A stretch of 36,852 nt of DNA from an uncultured Succinivibrio sp. (GCA_900770725.1 CAAGLL010000085.1:1-36852); one strand, 5' to 3'; shown: positions 22,474-31,433, counted from the stretch's first letter. Notes: generated by a model not told the origin, from the letters alone. Translations and numbers: made by a program.

Positions 22474-24942
22474 GTGGCGTCAGTCTCTTACAGGGCGGAT
22501 TTCAAGTTCAGGCTCGCGCGCCTCAAGGCGCACGACGCCGTGAGGCTCGAGCGCGCCTGCAGCGTGATGTCCCCGCATGTGCGGGCGATCTTCTCGCTCG
22601 TGCCGGTGCTCCTGCACTGCAACACGCCGGGCATCCCGGGCTGGCGCCCGGGGCCCGTGCCCTACGGCATCGACCTCTTCAAGCCGGACGCGCACCAGCG
22701 CTCCTGGATCCGCGCCATGGGCGCCGATCCGGACAACCTCCCGCGCGGCGAGTACGGCATCGCCGCGCTCTACGCCATGGGCAGCACCTCCTCGATAGGC
22801 CAGGGCATGGGATCGGACCTCGACATCTGGGTTTGCGTGCTCCCGGGCATGCCCCAGCGCGAGACCGAGGCGCTGCGCGCCAAGTGCCACTTCATCTCCG
22901 TCTTCTGCAAATCCCTGGGCGCGGACGTCAACCTCTTCGTGACCCCCGAGGACCGCTTCCTCAAGGGCGCGCACGGCACGCTCGACACCGAGGACTGCGG
23001 CAGCGCCCAGAGCCTGTTCCTGCTCGACGAGTTCTACCGCAGCTCGGTGCGCATCTGCGGCCGCCGCATCGCCTGGTACATGGTCTCCCCCGACGAGGAG
23101 CGCCACGGCTACGCCGAGGCGGTGAAGGGCTTCTATGACAAGGGCCTGATGCAGAAGGGGCAGTGGCTCGACTTCGGGCCGGTCACCGGATCATCGCCTG
23201 AGGAGTACTTCGGCTCGGGGCTGTGGCTTCTGTACAAGGGCATCGACTCCCCGTTCAAGGCCGCCTTGAAGATCACGCTCATGGAGGCCTACTCCCGCGA
23301 GTACCCGAAGACTGCGCTGGTCTCAAGCGAGTTCAAGCGCCGCTTCTGGAGCTGCGCAAGCGGGACGCTCGCCACCGACTCCTACTTCCTCATGTTCAAG
23401 AAGGTCGCGCGCTACCTGAGGTCGCGCGGGGACAAGGCGCGGCTTGACCTCATGCGCCGCTGCTTCTACATCAAGATCCACGAGGCGGCGGTGTCGCTGG
23501 GGCAGGGCACTCCCCAGCGCGCCTTCAGGCTGCGCCTGGCCTCAAGGCTGGCCAAGGCCTTCGGCTGGAACGAGAACGACGTGCGCCTGGCCGAGGGCAG
23601 CATGCGCTGGCCGCCGGGGCTCGTCATCAAGGCCTCGGACGAGCTCTTCTCGTCATACGTCGCAAGCTACCGCGATCTGCTCTCGTTCTCGATAAGCCAC
23701 GGCATCGAGTACGCCATCACCTCCGACGACGCCGGAGCGCTCTCGCGCAGGCTCTACGCCGTCTACGACCGCTACGAGGGCAAGGTGATCCCGGTCAGGC
23801 GCCTGCTGTCAGACGACCAGTCGCAGCGCAGCCTCGTCTTCATCCGCACCGGCCCTGACAGCCTCTGCCGCCAGGGCTGGCACGTCTACGCCTGCGCGGA
23901 CAGGGCGGTCGACCTGCTCTCCTCAAGCGAGATCCACTTCTCAGAGGGGATCACCGAGTCGGTGCTCTGGTGTGTGATGAGCGGCTTCCTCACCCGCGAA
24001 ACCCGCGTGGTATGCCGCGGCCGCTGCGGCCAGGTCGATGGCGCGCGCATCAGGCGCTTAGCCGCCTTCCTCGCCCGCCGCATCCCGGATCCCTCCCGCC
24101 CGGTCAAGCTGTCGGCGCTGCGGCAGACCAGCAAGGTCGAGGGCTGCATCGCGGTCTTGAACTTCGAGCGCGACGCCACCTTCGGCGCCGAGATCCCCGA
24201 TGGTGCTGACGGCGACGCGCTGAACTTCGGGCCCCAAGAGCGCTGCCTCGTGGGCTCGCAGGAGCTCGTCACCTTCAACTCCTGGGGCGAGGCCAACTGC
24301 CAGAGCTTCCAGGACGGGGCGCAGGGGCTCGTGGACATGCTCGCCTTCCTCTCAAGGCTCCAGGCCATCGGCGGGGCGGGCGACATGTTCATGCGCCGTG
24401 TCGAGATCTGCTCGTGCTCGCGCCAGCAGAGCGAGGGAGTGCGCTACGGCATAGGCGAGATCCTCCGCGAGCTCGACTGGTGCGCCAGCGAGAGCAAGGC
24501 CTCGTTCAACTTCTCCATCGAGGGGGCTTCCTACACCGCGAAGTCCACGGGAGCGCGCGGCGTCTCGATCTTGAGGAAGGAACCCTTCGGCGCAGGCGAC
24601 GTCGACATCACCGTGCTCACCCGCTTCGGCATGCGCCCGGAGTACGCGCTCCAGGTCCCCCCTTCGGTGGAGAACGCCGCCTCGGCGGGGATCAGGCAGT
24701 ACTTCTTCATGCAGAAGTCACGGCACAAGTGGGACATCTACGTGGCCAACGAGCGCAACGAAATAGGGATCTTCCGCTCCTACAAGGGATCGCGCACCGA
24801 GCTTGTGAACGCCATCAACCGCTTCTACACCAGGCAGTCGGAGGATGAGGGGACGCCTGGGGTGCGCTTCAACCTGCCGCAGTACTTCGTCATAAGCCAG
24901 GACCAGGGCTCGGTGCGCCCCTTCACCATCAGCCAGGGCTGA
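22474..24942 (+). CDS. cyaA: Adenylate cyclase, class I
   Basis: Makes cAMP from ATP; cAMP activates CRP. The 822-residue product aligns with the enterobacterial class I enzyme. The nucleotidyltransferase motif GSTSSIGQGMGSDLDIWV is at residues 103-120, with the metal aspartates D115 and D117, and EDCGSAQSLFLLDEFYR, EEYFGSGLWLLYKGIDSP and DLMRRCFYIK follow as in E. coli. It ends soon after NLPQYFVISQD, about 25 residues short of E. coli CyaA (848). The start is GTG, with GGGAGG five bases upstream; enterics also use a weak start (TTG), which keeps CyaA levels low. Divergent from hemXY and followed by lptM, a conserved arrangement. Confidence 0.96.
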   Translation: MASVSYRADFKFRLARLKAHDAVRLERACSVMSPHVRAIFSLVPVLLHCNTPGIPGWRPGPVPYGIDLFKPDAHQRSWIRAMGADPDNLPRGEYGIAALYAMGSTSSIGQGMGSDLDIWVCVLPGMPQRETEALRAKCHFISVFCKSLGADVNLFVTPEDRFLKGAHGTLDTEDCGSAQSLFLLDEFYRSSVRICGRRIAWYMVSPDEERHGYAEAVKGFYDKGLMQKGQWLDFGPVTGSSPEEYFGSGLWLLYKGIDSPFKAALKITLMEAYSREYPKTALVSSEFKRRFWSCASGTLATDSYFLMFKKVARYLRSRGDKARLDLMRRCFYIKIHEAAVSLGQGTPQRAFRLRLASRLAKAFGWNENDVRLAEGSMRWPPGLVIKASDELFSSYVASYRDLLSFSISHGIEYAITSDDAGALSRRLYAVYDRYEGKVIPVRRLLSDDQSQRSLVFIRTGPDSLCRQGWHVYACADRAVDLLSSSEIHFSEGITESVLWCVMSGFLTRETRVVCRGRCGQVDGARIRRLAAFLARRIPDPSRPVKLSALRQTSKVEGCIAVLNFERDATFGAEIPDGADGDALNFGPQERCLVGSQELVTFNSWGEANCQSFQDGAQGLVDMLAFLSRLQAIGGAGDMFMRRVEICSCSRQQSEGVRYGIGEILRELDWCASESKASFNFSIEGASYTAKSTGARGVSILRKEPFGAGDVDITVLTRFGMRPEYALQVPPSVENAASAGIRQYFFMQKSRHKWDIYVANERNEIGIFRSYKGSRTELVNAINRFYTRQSEDEGTPGVRFNLPQYFVISQDQGSVRPFTISQG

Positions 24943-24951
24943 GGGAGCCGT

Positions 24952-24981
24952 TTCCACAATCCGCCCTCCGTGCCTTAGAAT
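24952..24981 (+). promoter_or_regulatory. Possible promoter for the lptM-lysA-dapF-xerC-yigB-uvrD chain
   Basis: TAGAAT at 24976-24981 with TTCCAC about 18 bases upstream lies just after cyaA. The following 70 bases contain two GC-rich hairpins (GCCACCGCC/GGCGGC near 24990-25015 and a CGCGGCCG/CGGCCGCG palindrome near 25023-25040) before the lptM ribosome site GGGAG. Confidence 0.4.
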
Positions 24982-25054
24982 GTGCAGAGCGCCACCGCCT
25001 TGGGCGATGGCGGCAATTCATCCGCGGCCGCCCGGCCGCGCAGGGAGTGTTCCT

Positions 25055-25303
25055 ATGTGCAAGACCCACGCTCTGGCAGCCTTCGCCGCCATGCTCGCCC
25101 TAGGCGGCTGCGGCCTCAAGGGCCCGCTGTACATGCCGCCGCAGGATCCTGCCCCGGCAGCGCAGCCAAGGCAGCCTTCCGCCGGGCAGGGCGATGCGGC
25201 AGCCAGCCCTGCCGCTGTCAATGGCGATGCAGCCAACTCCGCCGCCCAGGGCGGCGCCACCAAGGACGCGCAGCAAGGCGCGGCCGCTTCAGGAAGCAAC
25301 TGA
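25055..25303 (+). CDS. lptM: LPS translocon maturation lipoprotein LptM (YifL)
   Basis: A small outer-membrane lipoprotein that in E. coli binds the LptD/LptE translocon and helps correct disulfide formation in LptD. The 82-residue product has a signal peptide ending in the lipobox LGGC, followed directly by the family hallmark GLKGPLYMPP (E. coli CGLKGPLYFPP). The rest is a disordered Ala/Gly/Gln-rich tail. ATG 25055 has GGGAG about eight bases upstream; an in-frame ATG at 24980 would destroy the signal peptide. Its stop overlaps the lysA start by one base (TGATG). Confidence 0.88.
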   Translation: MCKTHALAAFAAMLALGGCGLKGPLYMPPQDPAPAAQPRQPSAGQGDAAASPAAVNGDAANSAAQGGATKDAQQGAAASGSN

Positions 25304-26550
25304 TGGACTATTTCAACTACAAGGATGGCGAACTCTACGCCGAAGGCATCAAGGTCGCAGACCTTGCCAGGAAGCACGGCACGCCGCTTTACATCTATTC
25401 AAAGGCCACGCTCGAGCGCCATTACCGCGCCTTCGAGCGCGCGCTCAAGGATCACCCCCACCTCATCTGCTACAGCGTGAAGTCAAACAGCAACCTCGCC
25501 GTGATCGCGCTGATGGCCAGAATGGGCTCGGGCTTCGACGTGGTCTCGGAGGGCGAGATGAGGCGCGTCAAGGCCGCAGGAGGGGATCTGCACAAGGTCG
25601 TCTTCTCGGGCGTGGGCAAGACCCGCGAGGAGATAGCCTACGCGCTCTCCGAGGGCATCGAGTGCCTGAACGTCGAGTCCGAGGAGGAGCTTGACGCGGT
25701 GAGCGACGAGGCCCGCAAGGCCGGGGTGGTCGCCCCGGTGGCGCTGCGCGTCAACCCCGACGTCGACGCCAAGACCCTGCCTGCGATCTCAACTGGCCTT
25801 CGCAGCAACAAGTTCGGGGTCTGGCGCGAGGACGCGGTGCGCCTGTACAAGCGCATCGAGGCCGATCCGCACTTGAAGGCCGCGGGCCTTGACTGCCACA
25901 TCGGCTCGCAGATGGTCTCCTCGGTGCCGATCCTCGAGGCCGCCGACATCATGATCGACATCTACAAGGAGCTGCTCAAGGACGGCATCAAGGTCGGGCA
26001 CATCGACTTAGGCGGCGGCCTCGGCGTCACCTACGACGAGGAGCAGCCGCCTTCGCCCGACGACTTCTTCTCGGGGATCATCGAGCGCTTCCGCTCCCTC
26101 GACTGCGCCATCTACATCGAGCCAGGACGTGCGATGGTCGCCAACGCCGGGATCCTCGCCTGCAGGGCGCTCTACCAGAAGGACAACGGCGGCAAGCACT
26201 TCGTCATCACCGACGGCTCGATGAGCGATCTCATAAGGCCGGCGCTCTACGGGGCGCGCATGACCATCGAGAACGCCGTGCAGCGCTCCGATGCATCGCC
26301 GCGCGTGTGCGACGTCGTGGGGCCGGTGTGCGAGAGCGACGACTTCCTGGGCAAGGAGCGCAGCCTCGACGTGCGCGACGGCGACATCCTCGCCGTGCGC
26401 GGCGCCGGCGCCTACGGCAGCAGCATGTCCTCGTGCTACAACAGCAGGAGGCTGTGCGCCGAGGTGATGGTAGACGGCGAGAGGGACTTCGTGGTCCGCC
26501 GCCGCCAGTCGTTCGAGCAGATGTGGGAAAACGAGGCGGTCGCCGGCTGA
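25303..26550 (+). CDS. lysA: Diaminopimelate decarboxylase
   Basis: PLP enzyme that makes lysine from meso-diaminopimelate, the last step of lysine synthesis. The 415 residues have the alanine-racemase-type barrel with PLP lysine K60 (ICYSVKSNSNLAV). The family blocks CHIGSQ, LGGGLGVTYDEEQPP, EPGRAMVANAGIL and VGPVCESDDFLG are present, the last with the active-site cysteine, along with GAYGSSMSSCYNSR for the PLP phosphate and substrate. The ATG at 25303 overlaps the lptM stop and has AGGAAG upstream. The lptM-lysA-dapF order is that of pseudomonads and vibrios rather than E. coli, where lysA lies elsewhere. Confidence 0.97.
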   Translation: MDYFNYKDGELYAEGIKVADLARKHGTPLYIYSKATLERHYRAFERALKDHPHLICYSVKSNSNLAVIALMARMGSGFDVVSEGEMRRVKAAGGDLHKVVFSGVGKTREEIAYALSEGIECLNVESEEELDAVSDEARKAGVVAPVALRVNPDVDAKTLPAISTGLRSNKFGVWREDAVRLYKRIEADPHLKAAGLDCHIGSQMVSSVPILEAADIMIDIYKELLKDGIKVGHIDLGGGLGVTYDEEQPPSPDDFFSGIIERFRSLDCAIYIEPGRAMVANAGILACRALYQKDNGGKHFVITDGSMSDLIRPALYGARMTIENAVQRSDASPRVCDVVGPVCESDDFLGKERSLDVRDGDILAVRGAGAYGSSMSSCYNSRRLCAEVMVDGERDFVVRRRQSFEQMWENEAVAG

Positions 26551-26551
26551 T

Positions 26552-27391
26552 ATGCTGTTAAAGTTCACCAAGATGCATGGCATCGGCAACGACTTCATGG
26601 TCGTAAACGCCGTGACCCAGAAGGTTTTCTTCAGCCCCGAGCTCATCGCAAGGCTCGCCGACCGCCACTTCGGCGTCGGCTTCGACCAGCTCCTGGTCGT
26701 CGAGCCGCCCTACGATCCCGAGGTCGACTTCCACTACCGGATCTTCAACGCCGACGGATCCGAGGTGCAGATGTGCGGCAACGGCGCGCGCTGCTTCGCG
26801 CGCTTCGTCTTAGACCACGGCCTGACCTCGAAGAAGGACATCTCCGTCTCGACCGTGCGCGGCAGGCTGCGCCTCAAGGTGGCCGACGACGGGAGCGTCA
26901 CCGTCAACATGGGCGCCCCTGACTTCACCCCCGCCTCGCTGCCCTTCAACGCCAAGGAGCAGTCAGACAGCTACAAGGTCGCGCTCAAGGACGGCACCGT
27001 CATCGAGGGCGGCGCCGTCTCGATGGGCAACCCGCACTTCGTGACCTTCTGGGACGACGTGCGCACCGCCCCGGTCGAGCAGCGCGGCCCCGAGCTTGAG
27101 GCCCACCCGGACTTCCCCGAGCGCGTCAACGTGGGCTTTGCCGCGGCCACCGGGCCGCATTCCCTTGATCTGCGCGTCTACGAGCGCGGCTGCGGCGAGA
27201 CCTTGGCCTGCGGCAGCGGCGCCTGCGCCGCCGTCTGCGTGGCGATCCGCCAGGGCCGCGTCCAGCCGGGGCAGGTCACGGTTGACTTGAAGGGCGGGAG
27301 GCTCAAGCTCTCCTGGGACGGCAAGGACGGCTCGCCGGTGTTCCTCTCGGGCCCGGCCGAGCGCGTCTACGAGGGAAGCATCGTCATCTGA
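26552..27391 (+). CDS. dapF: Diaminopimelate epimerase
   Basis: Converts LL- to meso-diaminopimelate, a precursor of both lysine and peptidoglycan. The PLP-independent racemase uses two cysteines as acid and base: here C75 (QMCGNGARC) and C220 (TLACGSGACA), matching C73 and C217 of E. coli. The start MLLKFTKMHGIGNDFMV is typical, as are FDQLLVVEPP and NPHFVTF. Length is 279 residues (E. coli 274). One base separates it from lysA, and its stop shares a base with the xerC start. DapF supplies the LysA substrate, so the pair forms a small pathway unit. Confidence 0.97.
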   Translation: MLLKFTKMHGIGNDFMVVNAVTQKVFFSPELIARLADRHFGVGFDQLLVVEPPYDPEVDFHYRIFNADGSEVQMCGNGARCFARFVLDHGLTSKKDISVSTVRGRLRLKVADDGSVTVNMGAPDFTPASLPFNAKEQSDSYKVALKDGTVIEGGAVSMGNPHFVTFWDDVRTAPVEQRGPELEAHPDFPERVNVGFAAATGPHSLDLRVYERGCGETLACGSGACAAVCVAIRQGRVQPGQVTVDLKGGRLKLSWDGKDGSPVFLSGPAERVYEGSIVI

Positions 27392-28323
27392 TGGGGGATC
27401 TCGAGCAGGCCGCAGCTGACTTTTGCGCCTACCTCACAGGCGAGCGGCGCATGAGCGATCTCACGGCGCGCTCCTACGCCCGCGCCCTTGACAAGGCGAT
27501 CGCGGCGCTGCGCTCGGAGTGCCCCGAGGTGCAGTCGTGGAGCGAGGTGGGAGACGCGCAGATGCGCGCCATCGCCCGCGAGCTCAACTTCGGGAAGGAC
27601 GCGCAAAAGCTCTCCTCCTCCTCGGTCGCCCACGATCTCTATGCCTTGGGCAGCTTCTTCGACTTCATGGTGATGAAGGGGCGCCTTGAGCGCTCGCCCG
27701 CCTCCGCAGTCAAGGCACCCAGGGTCAAGCGCGCGCTGCCGCGCGTGCTGACGATGAACGAGGTCGAGGAGCTCTTGTCGGTCAAGCCCAAGGATGCCCA
27801 GGGGATCCGCGATCTGGCCATGGCCGAGCTCTTCTTCTCCTCGGGGCTGCGCCTCTCCGAGCTCACCGCGCTCGATCTTGGCGACTACCATCCAGGCGCG
27901 CGCGAGGTCATGGTCCGCTCGGGCAAGGGCGGCAAGGACCGCGTGGTGCCGGTGGGATCGCGCGCGATCAAGCGCATCTCAGAGTACCTCGCGCAGCGCT
28001 CCTCCTTCTCCCCCAGCTGCGACGCGCTCTTCGTAAGCCGCCTGGGCGGCAGGCTCACCGGGCGGGCAGTTGAGATGGCGTTAAAGCGCCTGGCCATGGA
28101 TGCCGGCATGAGCGCCAACGTCTTCCCCCACAAGCTGCGCCATTCCTTTGCAACCGAGCTTGTGGAACACGGGGCGGATCTGCGCTCGGTGCAGGAGATG
28201 CTCGGGCACACCAGCCTCGCGGCCACCCAGATCTACACGAACCTCGACTTCGAGCACCTGAAGAAGGTCTATTCAAAGGCCCATCCGCGCGCCCGCCGCC
28301 AGGACGGGGAGGGCGGGGCTTGA
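27391..28323 (+). CDS. xerC: Tyrosine recombinase XerC
   Basis: With XerD it resolves chromosome dimers at dif sites near division. The 310 residues include an N-terminal core-binding SAM-like domain (about 5-105) and the catalytic domain with the complete tyrosine-recombinase set: R154 (SGLRLSELTALDL), K179 (GKGGKDR), H247 and R250 (HKLRHSFAT), H273 (LGHTSLAATQIYTNL) and nucleophile Y282. The dapF-xerC-yigB context and overall similarity favour XerC over XerD. The ATG overlaps the dapF stop by one base. The small DUF484 gene usual between dapF and xerC is missing. Confidence 0.95.
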   Translation: MGDLEQAAADFCAYLTGERRMSDLTARSYARALDKAIAALRSECPEVQSWSEVGDAQMRAIARELNFGKDAQKLSSSSVAHDLYALGSFFDFMVMKGRLERSPASAVKAPRVKRALPRVLTMNEVEELLSVKPKDAQGIRDLAMAELFFSSGLRLSELTALDLGDYHPGAREVMVRSGKGGKDRVVPVGSRAIKRISEYLAQRSSFSPSCDALFVSRLGGRLTGRAVEMALKRLAMDAGMSANVFPHKLRHSFATELVEHGADLRSVQEMLGHTSLAATQIYTNLDFEHLKKVYSKAHPRARRQDGEGGA

Positions 28324-29042
28324 TCTTCTGGAAAGGCCCATCAAGGATACGGGCCGTCTCGTTCGACCTTGACGACACGCTCTACGACAACCAGCCGGTG
28401 ATCCGCTGCGCTGAGGAGCGCTTCTCCAAGATCCTGAGGGATCGCTATTCCCTCCCCGGCGAGGTGCTCGATCCCATGTACTGGATGCGCTGGAGCGCCT
28501 GGTGCATTGAAAACCGCCCCGAGCTTGACAACGACGTGACGCTGCTTAGGCAGGTGATGCTCCATGAGGCGCTGCGCTCGCTTGGGCATCCCATCTCCAA
28601 GGACGAGGCTGTGGAGCTCACCGCGCTTTTCATCAGGATAAGGTCCGAGATCAGCGTGCCTGAAAGCTCGCTTGAGCTGCTCTCGGATCTCGGGGCGGAA
28701 TACCCGCTCGCCTGCATCTCAAATGGCAACTCCGACACCGTCCAGGACGGGCTTGCGCCGTACTTTGACTACGATCTCAGGCCATCTGCCAAGGGGCCGC
28801 GCTGCAAGCCCTGCCCCGATCTCTTCTTGAAGTTCGCCTCCCTTGCAGAGGTGCGCCCCTGCGAGGTGCTGCACGTGGGCGATGATCCCTTCACCGACAT
28901 CCTGGGAGCCGCGGGCGCGGGGTGCCAGAGCGCCTGGCTTGAGCGCGGCATCGCCGGCAAGACCGCAGGCGCGGACGAACTTCTGATCCTGCCCACATTG
29001 CAGATCTCATCGCTCGAGGAACTTCGGGCGCTGCTCCTCTGA
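28320..29042 (+). CDS. yigB: HAD-family phosphatase YigB
   Basis: A cytoplasmic haloacid-dehalogenase-type hydrolase. E. coli YigB dephosphorylates the riboflavin precursor 5-amino-6-(5-phosphoribitylamino)uracil and FMN. The 240 residues show all four HAD motifs: SFDLDDTLYDN (residues 14-24, nucleophile aspartate first), ISNGN (about 138), KPCPDLF (about 161) and HVGDDPFTDILGAAGAGC (about 182). The start is TTG, overlapping the xerC stop (TTGA), with GGGGAGG six to seven bases upstream. Its place between xerC and uvrD is the enteric one. Confidence 0.92.
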   Translation: MIFWKGPSRIRAVSFDLDDTLYDNQPVIRCAEERFSKILRDRYSLPGEVLDPMYWMRWSAWCIENRPELDNDVTLLRQVMLHEALRSLGHPISKDEAVELTALFIRIRSEISVPESSLELLSDLGAEYPLACISNGNSDTVQDGLAPYFDYDLRPSAKGPRCKPCPDLFLKFASLAEVRPCEVLHVGDDPFTDILGAAGAGCQSAWLERGIAGKTAGADELLILPTLQISSLEELRALLL

Positions 29043-29054
29043 CTGGAGGCTTTC

Positions 29055-31118
29055 TTGGAACGCGACTACCTGCTCAAGGATCTCAACGAGGCCCAGCGCG
29101 AGGCCGTGTCGGCCCCGCGCGGCAACATGCTCATCATCGCCGGCGCCGGCACCGGCAAGACCCGCGTGCTCGTCTCGAGGATCGCCTGGCTCATCAACGT
29201 CGAGGAGGTGCCGCCGCGCTGCATCCTCGCCATGACCTTCACGAACAAGGCCGCCGCCGAGATGCGGCAGCGCGTCGGGGCGATCATGCAGGGCACCGAC
29301 ATCCGCCCGATGTGGGTGAGCACCTTCCACTCGGCCTGCCTCAGGATCATGCGCCAGCACAGCGAGCGCTTCGGGCTTGAGCGCGGCTTCACGGTGCTCG
29401 ACGCCGAGGGCCAGGCGCAGCTTTGCAAGCGCATCGAGCTCGAGCTGGGCATCGACGTGAAGGACGTCAAGCCGGCAAAGGCCGCCTCGGCCATCAGCCG
29501 CCTGAAGGGCCAGGGCAGGAGGGCCGCCGAGGCCCAGGCCATCGACACCAGGAGGCAGCAGGCCGACGCGCAGTACTTCGCCGAGTCGGTGAAGCAGATC
29601 TACGTGCGCTACGAGGCGGCCTGCGAGAACGAGAACATCGTGGACTTCGCCGAGATCATCCTGCGCACCGTCGAGACGCTCAGGCGCGACGAGGATCTGC
29701 GCGGCCTCTACAACCGCAGGTTCCAGGAGATCCTGGTCGACGAGTTCCAGGACACGAGCCCATTGCAGTACGAGCTTTTGGAGCTCCTGCGCGGCCCCGA
29801 GGGGCACGTCTGGGCCGTGGGGGACGACGACCAGTCGATCTACGGCTGGCGCGGCGCGGACTACACGAACATGCAGCGCTTTGCCAAGGGCTTCCCCGAT
29901 GTCAAGAAAGTCGCCCTCACCGTGAACTACCGCTCCGGCCAGAACATCCTCGACGCGGCCAACGCGCTCATCGGCAGGAACACCAAGCGCCTCGTGGACA
30001 AGCGCCTGGTGTCCTCGGGCGGAGGCGGCGGCGAGCGCGTGAGCATAGTCAAGTACGCCTCCCCATGGTACGAGGCCGCCGGAGTCGGGGAGGCCATCGA
30101 GGAGCTCGTCGCCTCGGGCGTCAAGGCGTCCGACATCGCGGTGCTCTACCGCAACAACAGCCTCTCGCAGGCCATCGAGGCGGAGCTTGCGCAGCGGGGC
30201 ATCAGCTACGTGGTGTACGGCGGCCTCAAGTTCTTCGAGCGCGCCGAGATCAACGACGCGGCGGCCTATCTGCGCCTTGCCGTGAACCCGCGCGACAACA
30301 CGGCCCTGCTGCGCATCATCAACGTCCCCTCGAGGCTCATCGGGCCCAAGGTGGTAGAGCAGATCCGCAGCATCGCCTCCGAGCGCCGCTGCCCGATGTA
30401 CGAGGCGTTGAGGCTTGCCGTGCAGTACGGGACCCAGGAGGGGGCGCCCTCGCCGCTTAAGACGCTTGCCAGGAAGGCCGGGCGCTTCCTCGAACTCATG
30501 GAGTCGCTCAAGAAGGAGATGGCCGGGTCCGGCACGCTGCATCAGCGCGTGCAGGCCGTGATCGAGGAGTCAGGGCTCATGGACTACTACATGGCCAAGG
30601 ATCTCAAGGAGAAGCGCGGGGAGTACGACAACCAGCACCACCGGAACCTCGACGAGCTCGTGAACGTCGCGCAGCACTACGAGGAGACGCATCCTGAGAT
30701 CGGGGACATGCCCTGGGATGAGTCGATGCTCGAGTTCATCTCCTCAATTTCGCTTGCAACCTCCACCGAACTCACCGAGGACGGCTCGGGGGAGGCGCCG
30801 TCTGGGGCCGTGAACCTCATGACCATCCACGCGGCCAAGGGGCTCGAGTTCCGCGACGTCTTCGTGATCGGGGTCGAGAACGAGATCCTGCCCTCGCCCT
30901 ATGCCAGCAGGAGGGAGCAGGGGGTGGACGAGGAGCGCCGCCTCGCCTATGTGGCGATCACCCGCGCCAAGAAGCACCTGTGGCTGAGCTACTGCGCAGG
31001 CCGCATGATCTTCGGGCAGCCCACCGTCACCGGCCCCAGCCCCTTCCTCCAGGAGATCGTGCGCTCCTGCTCCGGGATGGGCCGCGACAAGCGGCCGTAC
31101 GAGGTGCTGAACTACTAG
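29055..31118 (+). CDS. uvrD: DNA helicase II (UvrD) without the C-terminal Tudor domain
   Basis: A 3'-5' superfamily 1 helicase for nucleotide-excision and mismatch repair. The 687 residues have Walker A GAGTGKT (30-36), TFTNKAAAEMR, DEFQDT, GDDDQSIYGWRGADYTNMQRF, NYRSGQNI, TIHAAKGLEF, and the motif VI segment LAYVAITRAKKHL. The N-terminus (YLLKDLNEAQREAVSAPRGN) is like UvrD (YLLDSLNDKQREAVAAPRSN) rather than Rep. It stops soon after GPSPFLQEIV, so the Tudor-like domain that links E. coli UvrD (720) to RNA polymerase is absent. The start is TTG with TGGAGG upstream, 12 bases after yigB. Rep is the alternative; context and sequence favour UvrD. Confidence 0.9.
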   Translation: MERDYLLKDLNEAQREAVSAPRGNMLIIAGAGTGKTRVLVSRIAWLINVEEVPPRCILAMTFTNKAAAEMRQRVGAIMQGTDIRPMWVSTFHSACLRIMRQHSERFGLERGFTVLDAEGQAQLCKRIELELGIDVKDVKPAKAASAISRLKGQGRRAAEAQAIDTRRQQADAQYFAESVKQIYVRYEAACENENIVDFAEIILRTVETLRRDEDLRGLYNRRFQEILVDEFQDTSPLQYELLELLRGPEGHVWAVGDDDQSIYGWRGADYTNMQRFAKGFPDVKKVALTVNYRSGQNILDAANALIGRNTKRLVDKRLVSSGGGGGERVSIVKYASPWYEAAGVGEAIEELVASGVKASDIAVLYRNNSLSQAIEAELAQRGISYVVYGGLKFFERAEINDAAAYLRLAVNPRDNTALLRIINVPSRLIGPKVVEQIRSIASERRCPMYEALRLAVQYGTQEGAPSPLKTLARKAGRFLELMESLKKEMAGSGTLHQRVQAVIEESGLMDYYMAKDLKEKRGEYDNQHHRNLDELVNVAQHYEETHPEIGDMPWDESMLEFISSISLATSTELTEDGSGEAPSGAVNLMTIHAAKGLEFRDVFVIGVENEILPSPYASRREQGVDEERRLAYVAITRAKKHLWLSYCAGRMIFGQPTVTGPSPFLQEIVRSCSGMGRDKRPYEVLNY

Positions 31119-31126
31119 CCCATGTG

Positions 31127-31154
31127 TTGCCACGCCGCCTTTTGATGTTAAAAT
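31127..31154 (+). promoter_or_regulatory. rho promoter
   Basis: TTGCCA (31127-31132) and TAAAAT (31149-31154) with a 16-bp spacer. A start near 31161 leaves a leader of about 270 nt before rho. Confidence 0.6.
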
Positions 31155-31160
31155 GGCGCC

Positions 31161-31433
31161 ATCGCCGCACGGCGCGCGGCGATGATCCCATGGGCAATCC
31201 CCTTGGGACCAGGCCCGGGGGCGGAGGCCCCCGGTCGCGGCCGCCCCGCCTTGGGCGGCCGCCTGACCAAGCCGATGGCACCGGATCCGGCGCCTTCCAT
31301 TTTTTCCCTGACGGCTTCACCTAAACCACAGATTTTTCCTGGGCAGATAGAGCAATCAAATTAAACACAGGCCTGCAGTTCCCTGCCGCTTTCTCCATGC
31401 GGCCACACCGGGCCTCGGACAATCCAGATCAAC
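31161..31433 (+). promoter_or_regulatory. Long, hairpin-rich rho leader
   Basis: Successive perfect hairpins include ATCGCCGC/GCGGCGAT (31161-31183, right at the predicted start), CCGGGGGC/GCCCCCGG (31215-31234) and GCGGCCGCCC/GGGCGGCCGC (31237-31262). The second half, 31290-31433, is much less structured and pyrimidine/adenine-rich, the kind of sequence on which Rho could load. Autoregulation of rho by Rho-dependent termination in its leader is known in E. coli; that this leader does the same is inference. A 60-codon open frame (31182-31364) lacks a ribosome site. Confidence 0.5.

Noticed and set aside
31182..31364. A 60-codon open frame in the rho leader as a rhoL-like leader peptide
   Set aside because: No ribosome binding site, start buried beside a hairpin, and no resemblance to the E. 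coli leader peptide.
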